DNA of 17,968 nt from an uncultured Lachnospiraceae bacterium (lineage in GTDB: Bacteria; Bacillota; Clostridia; Lachnospirales; Lachnospiraceae): assembly GCA_910586555.1 (NCBI GenBank), contig CAJUJY010000068.1, positions 1-17,968 on the forward strand, given 5' to 3'. Positions 13,242 through 17,968 of the stretch are shown here, one piece after another. The notes under the pieces were generated by a model. That model was not told where the DNA came from. It saw only the letters and a program-made list of their open reading frames with translations, and did no database searches. Every line of letters begins with the position of its first letter. Positions within the stretch are counted from its first letter, which is position 1. The translations under genes and the position numbers were made by a program.

Positions 13242-15113
13242 TTATTCTACAATTTCCAGCAGTTTGCCTGTAATATCTGCCATATTGGAAGATACCTGTT
13301 TTGTATTGTGGGAAACCTGCACATTTTTTTCAACAACATTTGCAATTTTTTCTATTTGTTCTGTTGCATGTATTACAATTTCAACATTCTGTTTTACCAT
13401 ATCAGTGATTTTCTCTACATCTTTATTAGCGCTTTCAATATTTCCCACAGCAATATCAAATGCTTCTGCTGTCTGGTCAGTAATTTTTTTGCCGCTTTCT
13501 ACTGCCCTCATTGAATTTGTAATCAGTTCGTTGGTTTCTTTTGCTGCCTGGGCACTTCTTGCTGCAAGTTCCCCTATCTGTGTTGCTACAACAGAAAAGC
13601 CCCTTCCCATTTCACCAGCCCTTGCAGCTTCAACTGAAGCATTAAGGGAAAGCATATTTGTTCTCTGTGCAATAGAATTTATTTCACCAATAATCTTTTC
13701 AATAGCTACAGACATTTCGCTTGTTTTTTGCATGGAATCTTTTAAAACTTCCATCTGTGACTGTGTACGCAGGATTTCATTAACAGAATTTCCTGTTGCT
13801 TCTGTAATGCTGCCAGAAGTATTTGCACTTTGTTTTAATTCCTGTACAAGCTGTTCCATTACCTGTTTTAAATCTTCTACTGCTTTTTTCTGCTCGTCTG
13901 TACCATTATAAATATTGTCTGCATTTTCCAGCGTTTCCCCTGATACATGCTCTAAATCTTTACATGCATTTTTAACATTCTGGATAAGTGTATTATTACG
14001 TTCCATATCCTCTTTCTGCTGTTCAAGCAGTGCTTCATTTTCCCTTATATTCCTGCTGGTATTTTCTACCATTTTATTAATGCTCTGGGAAAGCATTTCA
14101 AATTCAGGGTTTCCAGATTCATTTATTGTAATGTCAAAATTACCTTCAGCAATTTCTTTCATTGAATTGCTAATCCTGTTAATCCCTGCAACAATTTTAT
14201 TATCTACCATTTTATTAATCATAAATAATAATATACAGAAAATAATCAACATGCTTAATGATACTACTACAGTCTGGTTACGGCGTTCTTTATAGTATTC
14301 ACTTGAAGGCATAAAAGTGCCAATAATTTTACCATCATATTCTTCTGCAAAATAATAACCTTTTTCACCATTAATTACTGCTTTGCCATTGCCTGTAAGT
14401 TCATCAGGGAAACCTGCCTGGGCAGCACTTTTGCCAACTAATGAGCTGTCTTTATGTGCAAGTATATTTCCATCTGTGCTGATTGCATATACATATCCGT
14501 TACTGCCAAAATCAATAGTCTTAAGGACTATGTCAATAGCTGAATTGGCAAGCATGTTTTCCAGTACTTCCGGGCGTATGCCAACCTGCACAAGGCCTTT
14601 TGCATCAGTTCTTGCAACACCAATATACTGCATTACAATTCCTTCTGCTGCATTTACTTGTGGTTCCTGTACAATTTCAATAGAAGGGTCATTGGCAATT
14701 ACCATAAATGCATTGGACTGTTCACCGCTTTTCATATCAAAACCAATATACTCATCTACTGTGCTGCTGGTAATAATCCCTTCTTCATCAATAATATGTA
14801 ATTCATGCACCATCAGCCTGTTTTTAATTTCCTCAAGTTTTTCTTTATTGCCATAAATTGAACTGTCCGAAGCAAGCATATCAGCAAATGCCCTTGTTTT
14901 TGCAAGGTTATTTTCACCAAGGCTTTTTGTAAGGTCTTCTATATTCTGCTGGTTACTTTCCAGTTTTGCCTTTACATCTTCAAGTTTATCACGGCTGGAC
15001 TGCATATTGTTGCTTTTGCTTATAAATGTCTGTAACCCGAAAATAACAGTAACTGTAATAATAAGCGCTGCTGCCATATAAATAAAAAGACGCTTTGTAA
15101 AAATTTTCTTCAT
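13242..15113 (-). CDS. Methyl-accepting chemotaxis protein with extracellular Cache-type sensor
   Basis: From the preferred start this protein is 623 residues. Membrane span 1 is about 8-29. An extracellular sensor of about 250 residues resembles dCache (HIIDEEGIITSSTVDEYIGFD, YAISTDGNILAHKDSSLVGK). Span 2 is about 281-301, followed by HAMP (to about 355) and a long signalling coiled coil. The kinase-contact tip reads INSIAQRTNMLSLNASVEA, then ARAGEMGRGFSVVA (478-510). It would control CheA in response to a small ligand. No CheR/CheB-binding pentapeptide is seen at the C-terminus. A longer reading from 15221 adds 36 non-conserved residues. ATG 15113 has GAAAGGA eight bases upstream and gives a normal N-terminus. 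A TTGATA at about -35 is present, but no flagellar sigma-D type promoter was recognised. Confidence 0.93.
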   Translation of the reverse strand: MKKIFTKRLFIYMAAALIITVTVIFGLQTFISKSNNMQSSRDKLEDVKAKLESNQQNIEDLTKSLGENNLAKTRAFADMLASDSSIYGNKEKLEEIKNRLMVHELHIIDEEGIITSSTVDEYIGFDMKSGEQSNAFMVIANDPSIEIVQEPQVNAAEGIVMQYIGVARTDAKGLVQVGIRPEVLENMLANSAIDIVLKTIDFGSNGYVYAISTDGNILAHKDSSLVGKSAAQAGFPDELTGNGKAVINGEKGYYFAEEYDGKIIGTFMPSSEYYKERRNQTVVVSLSMLIIFCILLFMINKMVDNKIVAGINRISNSMKEIAEGNFDITINESGNPEFEMLSQSINKMVENTSRNIRENEALLEQQKEDMERNNTLIQNVKNACKDLEHVSGETLENADNIYNGTDEQKKAVEDLKQVMEQLVQELKQSANTSGSITEATGNSVNEILRTQSQMEVLKDSMQKTSEMSVAIEKIIGEINSIAQRTNMLSLNASVEAARAGEMGRGFSVVATQIGELAARSAQAAKETNELITNSMRAVESGKKITDQTAEAFDIAVGNIESANKDVEKITDMVKQNVEIVIHATEQIEKIANVVEKNVQVSHNTKQVSSNMADITGKLLEIVE

Positions 15114-15251
15114 AGTTAAAATCCTTTCGGTTGTAGTAATTAGTACACTAAAACGCAATATATCAATATTAACATTCTGGTTATAAAAATACAAGTACAG
15201 ATTTAAATATATCTGGCACAAAAAACAATTTGTTTTACACCCCGCCAGTTT

Positions 15252-15872
15252 TTAAGATATTCCCGGCACTTTGCTACCTGCTGCAGCCCAGAAATACAGG
15301 CTTGCAATACTGCCATAGGGTGAAAACCTCTTACGGTATTTTTCAAACAGCTTTTTATCAATTTTTTTGTGGTGGTATACCATTCCCATGCCACGGTGTA
15401 TTGCCAGGTCACTGTAACTTAATATATCCTTCCTTTCCAGACAGAACAGCAGTATCATTTCCGCAGTCCATACACCCACACCTTTTAAACCTGACAGTGC
15501 TGCAACAGCTTCTTTATCTGGCATTTTTGCTACTGCATTAAGATTAAATTCCCCATTTATAACCTTTTCAGAGAAATCTTTAATATATCCTGCCTTACGG
15601 AAAGTTATTCCAGACAACTGTAACTCATTAACACTGGAATTATATATTATCCCAGGGGTTACTTCACCATAAGCTGTTTTTATTCTCTGCCATATTGTTG
15701 CCTGTGCCTTTGTAGAAATCTGCTGCCCTATAATATGGTGTATAACTGAAGAGAATAAATTATCATCAGTCTGCCTGTATATATGCCCGGTTTTATCTAT
15801 TACCTCCCCAAGACGCTTATCCCTGCTTTTAAGATATCCTGTTTCTTCTTCACTGTATTCAAAAAACCCCAT
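15252..15872 (-). CDS. AlkA-like DNA-3-methyladenine glycosylase (HhH-GPD)
   Basis: This 206-residue protein has the HhH-GPD base-excision fold. The N-terminal helical part includes SVIHHIIGQQISTKAQATIW (about 42-61). The helix-hairpin-helix is LSGLKGVGVWTAEMILLF (126-143), and the catalytic Asp is Asp155 in SYSDLAIHRGM. It excises alkylated purines such as 3-methyladenine, leaving an abasic site. It lacks the AlkA N-terminal beta domain, which matches the short AlkA-like form common in Clostridia. A longer reading to 15944 adds 24 poorly conserved residues. ATG 15872 is preferred because GGAGGAGG lies just upstream. It precedes the chemotaxis gene but is separated from it by 138 bases, so they are probably independent. 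Confidence 0.9.
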   Translation of the reverse strand: MGFFEYSEEETGYLKSRDKRLGEVIDKTGHIYRQTDDNLFSSVIHHIIGQQISTKAQATIWQRIKTAYGEVTPGIIYNSSVNELQLSGITFRKAGYIKDFSEKVINGEFNLNAVAKMPDKEAVAALSGLKGVGVWTAEMILLFCLERKDILSYSDLAIHRGMGMVYHHKKIDKKLFEKYRKRFSPYGSIASLYFWAAAGSKVPGIS

Positions 15873-15926
15873 ATTCCTCCTCCATTTATAATTTATACCA
15901 ATAGAAATATTATTTAGTTTATGGCA

Positions 15927-15955
15927 ATAATATAATATATACAAAGAAAAAGCAA
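15927..15955 (-). promoter_or_regulatory. Likely promoter of the glycosylase gene
   Basis: On the minus strand, TTGCTT (15955-15950) and TATTAT (15932-15927) are 17 bases apart and lie 55 bases before the preferred ATG at 15872. Each hexamer is a good but imperfect match. Confidence 0.45.
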
Positions 15956-16091
15956 TATAAATATTAAAAGAAAAAATAATACAGGAAAAATATAACTTAA
16001 AGTGTATAATATATTACACGGCAAAAGATGCCCTGTTTTGCAGGCATGTTCCTGCTATAGTACAATATTATAAAGATCTATTCCGGTTATA

Positions 16092-16120
16092 TTGACATTT
16101 ATAAATCCGGCCAGTAAAAT
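16092..16120 (+). promoter_or_regulatory. Promoter of rtcB
   Basis: TTGACA (16092-16097) and TAAAAT (16115-16120) are 17 bases apart and 70 bases before the rtcB start. CCGG copies at 16083-16086 and 16107-16110 flank and overlap the -35 region, but they are too short to call an operator. There is no sigma-54 type (-24/-12) promoter as found for the E. coli rtc operon. Confidence 0.6.
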
Positions 16121-16189
16121 ATAGTACAGTATTTTATTAACCTGTTGTGCCGTATGGCATGGTACACAATAATTTAGAAAGGAATCCCT

Positions 16190-17338
16190 ATGGTTACTAT
16201 ATATGGCAAATATACTAATGCTATAGTTTATACAACTGCCAATGAAGAATATGCTATTGATGAATATGCAAGGAAACAGTTACAGATGCTTTGTGACCAT
16301 CCAAGTGCCGCAGGCAGCAAAATAAGGGTAATGCCAGATGTGCACCCTGGAAAGGTATGTACTATAGGCCTTACAATGACTGTTGGCAGCTTTCTTATGC
16401 CAAACCTTGTTGGTGTTGATATTGGCTGTGGAATGACTATTGTAAAGTTAAAGAATAAAAATATTGAATTCCAGAAACTTGATACTGTAATAAGGGAAAA
16501 TATCCCTTGTGGCGGCAAAGTCCGGAAAACTGCACATAAACTAAGCCATTCCCTTAACCTTGAAAGGCTGCACTGCTATAAAGCTTTAGACAGTGCCAAG
16601 GCAGGTTTAAGCATTGGCACGCTTGGAGGCGGCAACCACTTTATTGAAATTGATAAAGATGATGAAGGCTGCCTGTATATTGTTATACATTCCGGAAGCA
16701 GGCATACAGGCATTGAAGTTACGGAATATTACCTTAGGAAAGGGCAGCATGAACAGCAGATGAAAGGTTCTGGAGGTTATGCCCCGTATGAAATGACATG
16801 CCTGTCTGGTAAACTTTTAGAAGAATACCTGCATGACCTTGCCATTATACAGGAATACGCAGCCACTAACCGGGAAGCTATGGCTGATGAGATCATAAGG
16901 GGAATGAAATGGAGAAGCCAGGACAGCTATTCATGTATACATAATTATGTTGATTTTTCAGGAGATGTCCCAGTACTTAGAAAAGGTGCTATAAGGGCAA
17001 ATGCTGGTGAAAAAGTTATAATCCCTGCCAATATGCGTGACGGGGTAATACTTGGGACAGGGCTTGGCAATGAAGACTGGAACTGTTCTGCACCACATGG
17101 TACAGGGCGTATTTACAGGCGTTCCGAAGTAAAAGAACACCACACAGTTTCTGAATTTAAAAAAGCAATGGAAGGAATACATTCAGTCTGCATAAATAAA
17201 GATACGCTTGATGAATCACCATTTGCATACAGAAAGCTTGAAGATATAACGGACGTAATTAGTGATACAGTAAAAATAGATAAAATTATAAAACCAGTAT
17301 ACAATTTTAAAGCTGGCGGCGATAATAATAAATTATAA
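16190..17338 (+). CDS. rtcB: RtcB-family RNA-splicing ligase
   Basis: This 382-residue protein has all RtcB active-site motifs. These are Asp77 and Cys80 (GVDIGCGM), His150 (GTLGGGNHFIE), His167 (VIHSGSRHTG), His251 (CIHNYVDF) and the guanylylated His303 (SAPHGTGR). RKGAIRANAGEKVIIPANMRDG is also conserved. RtcB joins 2',3'-cyclic phosphate (or 3'-phosphate) and 5'-hydroxyl RNA ends using GTP and manganese, usually in RNA repair after stress or toxin cleavage. It is of the shorter bacterial type compared with about 400-480 residues elsewhere. No archease, RtcA or RtcR is in the window. The ATG has GAAAGGA upstream. It is followed after three bases by the ribosome-binding site of the next gene, so both are probably co-transcribed to the terminator at 17835. 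Confidence 0.95.
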   Translation: MVTIYGKYTNAIVYTTANEEYAIDEYARKQLQMLCDHPSAAGSKIRVMPDVHPGKVCTIGLTMTVGSFLMPNLVGVDIGCGMTIVKLKNKNIEFQKLDTVIRENIPCGGKVRKTAHKLSHSLNLERLHCYKALDSAKAGLSIGTLGGGNHFIEIDKDDEGCLYIVIHSGSRHTGIEVTEYYLRKGQHEQQMKGSGGYAPYEMTCLSGKLLEEYLHDLAIIQEYAATNREAMADEIIRGMKWRSQDSYSCIHNYVDFSGDVPVLRKGAIRANAGEKVIIPANMRDGVILGTGLGNEDWNCSAPHGTGRIYRRSEVKEHHTVSEFKKAMEGIHSVCINKDTLDESPFAYRKLEDITDVISDTVKIDKIIKPVYNFKAGGDNNKL

Positions 17339-17358
17339 AAAAAGGAGATAAAACCAAT

Positions 17359-17816
17359 TTGAAAAAAACAAGTATATTCTGGTTATTGTTCTTATTATTT
17401 CCCTTGCTACAAGATATAGCAGTATCCAGGCACAAAAAACAGCACTGGCAGGAACAAGAACAAACATTACAATACAGGCAGCACCAGATTTTTCTATAAA
17501 ACTGCCTGTTTCCTGGAAGGATAATTATGTGTTAAAAAGCAGCAATAAAATAAAACATGGCTCTTATGTGGCGTTTTATGCTAAAAAATGTTATAAGCAG
17601 TCAAAAGCTGGCTGGCTGTTTTCTATTGGAAGATATGCAGATGAATCTTACCAGGAACTACCATATTATGAACTTGTGGGCAAGTGGAACGGGACTTATT
17701 ACGTAGCTGTATTTCCAACAGATGTACAATTTGCGGGGGTAACAAAAACAGCAATGAAACAATACCAGAAGCTTGATAAATCAGTAAAGAAAATAATAAA
17801 ATCAGTATCACCTTAA
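17359..17816 (+). CDS. Small secreted protein, frameshifted at an A7 run next to the start codon
   Basis: AAGGAG at 17342-17347 precedes TTG at 17359. Read directly, that start meets a stop at 17497-17499. The conserved-looking body is open in another frame from 17352 to 17816. Adding one base to the A7 run at 17362-17368 joins them. The result is a protein of about 152 residues beginning MKKNKYILVIVLIISLA, a good signal peptide. It continues as a beta-rich domain (FSIKLPVSWKDNYVL, WLFSIGRY, LPYYELVGK, YYVAVFPTDVQF) with a C-terminal KKIIKS helix. I do not recognise the domain. As the sequence stands, only a 95-residue piece from GTG 17529 is translatable in frame. It could be a phase-variable or slippage-expressed gene, a decaying gene, or a sequencing error. 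It is probably co-transcribed with rtcB. Confidence 0.65.
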
Positions 17817-17834
17817 ACCTTATGGTTTTCACAG

Positions 17835-17874
17835 GCTTTATCCCCATAGCCTGCTATGGGGATAAAGCTTTTTT
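17835..17874 (+). terminator. Strong Rho-independent terminator after rtcB and the secreted gene
   Basis: GCTTTATCCCCATAGC (17835-17850) and its exact complement (17853-17868) form a 16-bp stem with a two-base apex, followed by six T residues. It lies 18 bases after the stop at 17816 and closes the rtcB transcription unit. The presence of an intact terminator argues the last gene was, at least recently, expressed. Confidence 0.92.
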
Positions 17875-17921
17875 AATTTTGCCAGACTAGTGTAAAAATA
17901 ATTATTTTCCAGTTAAGTCAA

Positions 17922-17958
17922 GCGGATATTCGCAATCCGCATTGCCTGCAAGCAGGCA
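17922..17958. repeat. Tandem hairpin pair at window end
   Basis: Two adjacent perfect stems are present: GCGGAT/ATCCGC (17922-17927 with 17935-17940, loop of 7) and TGCCTGC/GCAGGCA (17943-17949 with 17952-17958, loop of 2). The second shares a TGCC...GGCA core with the hairpins at 1-18 and about 4151. The context is cut by the window edge, so I cannot tell whether it is a dispersed repeat or the leader of the next gene. Confidence 0.4.
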
Positions 17959-17968
17959 TTGGCTACTT

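Larger units (their letters stand above)
15873..16189. other. Divergent intergenic region between the glycosylase and rtcB
   Basis: This 317-base region contains no gene. It holds the two divergent promoters described separately. Between them lies a structured patch at about 16020-16054 with three alternative small stems: GGCA/TGCC, CTG/CAG and GCAGG/CCTGC. A short inverted repeat GTGTA/TACAC (16002-16019) surrounds a TATAAT at 16005-16010 that lacks a matching -35. I see no riboswitch I can name. Confidence 0.5.

Noticed and set aside
13213..14856. Long plus-strand open frames opposite the chemotaxis gene
   Set aside because: They are antisense shadows of a well-supported coding sequence, with Ser/Cys/Phe-rich translations typical of reversed low-GC genes.
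16020..16054. Riboswitch ahead of rtcB
   Set aside because: The stems are upstream of the best rtcB promoter and match no class I recognise.

Overview
The window is AT-rich and tightly packed. It has purine-rich Shine-Dalgarno sites, frequent TTG/GTG starts, Gram-positive style exporters (an MFP-ATPase-FtsX permease set) and several families common in Clostridia (DUF1703 ATPase/nuclease, DUF6273, SUKH immunity). I read it as chromosomal DNA of a gut-type member of the Clostridia, most likely Lachnospiraceae. That is an inference from gene families and signals, not from a database match. No tRNA, rRNA or CRISPR array is visible.

Layout, left to right. (1) Positions 1-25 hold a short hairpin repeat, followed by a minus-strand AAA-ATPase/DUF1703 nuclease-like gene (295-2019). 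(2) A very AT-rich minus-strand operon (4054 down to 2210) has four small genes behind one near-consensus promoter. The first is a SUKH-type immunity protein and the others look like orphan immunity or hypothetical proteins, so this is probably a polymorphic-toxin immunity island without its toxin in view. (3) An MFS drug-efflux-type transporter (4187-5431) lies downstream of a TetR regulator (5650-6303). A terminator and a palindromic operator separate them. (4) A TnpB-only IS605/IS1341-type element (about 6402-7732) with a recognisable omega/reRNA right end lies between tetR and a promoter (7825-7854) that carries two near-perfect operators. The insertion seems to have separated tetR from its own autoregulated promoter. 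(5) A MacA/MacB-like (YknXYZ-like) export operon follows on the minus strand: membrane fusion protein 11492-9927, ATPase 9876-9163, permease 9169-7883. (6) A DUF6273 protein (minus) and a cupin (plus) are divergent. The cupin promoter is consensus and is flanked by two copies of a 21-bp repeat exactly 42 bp apart. (7) A methyl-accepting chemotaxis protein and an AlkA-like DNA glycosylase are on the minus strand. (8) On the plus strand, an RtcB RNA ligase is followed immediately by a small secreted-protein gene. That gene's signal peptide is out of frame by one base at an A7 run next to its start codon. A very strong terminator and two further hairpins end the window.

Three themes stand out: export and resistance (MFS plus ABC exporter with TetR-type control, interrupted by a TnpB element), conflict (an immunity gene array and a DUF1703 ATPase/nuclease), and repair and sensing (AlkA, RtcB, MCP). 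The best candidates for something undescribed are the immunity-type operon, the TnpB element placed inside a repressor-controlled transcription unit, the duplicated operator at the cupin promoter, and the slippage-prone secreted gene behind rtcB.
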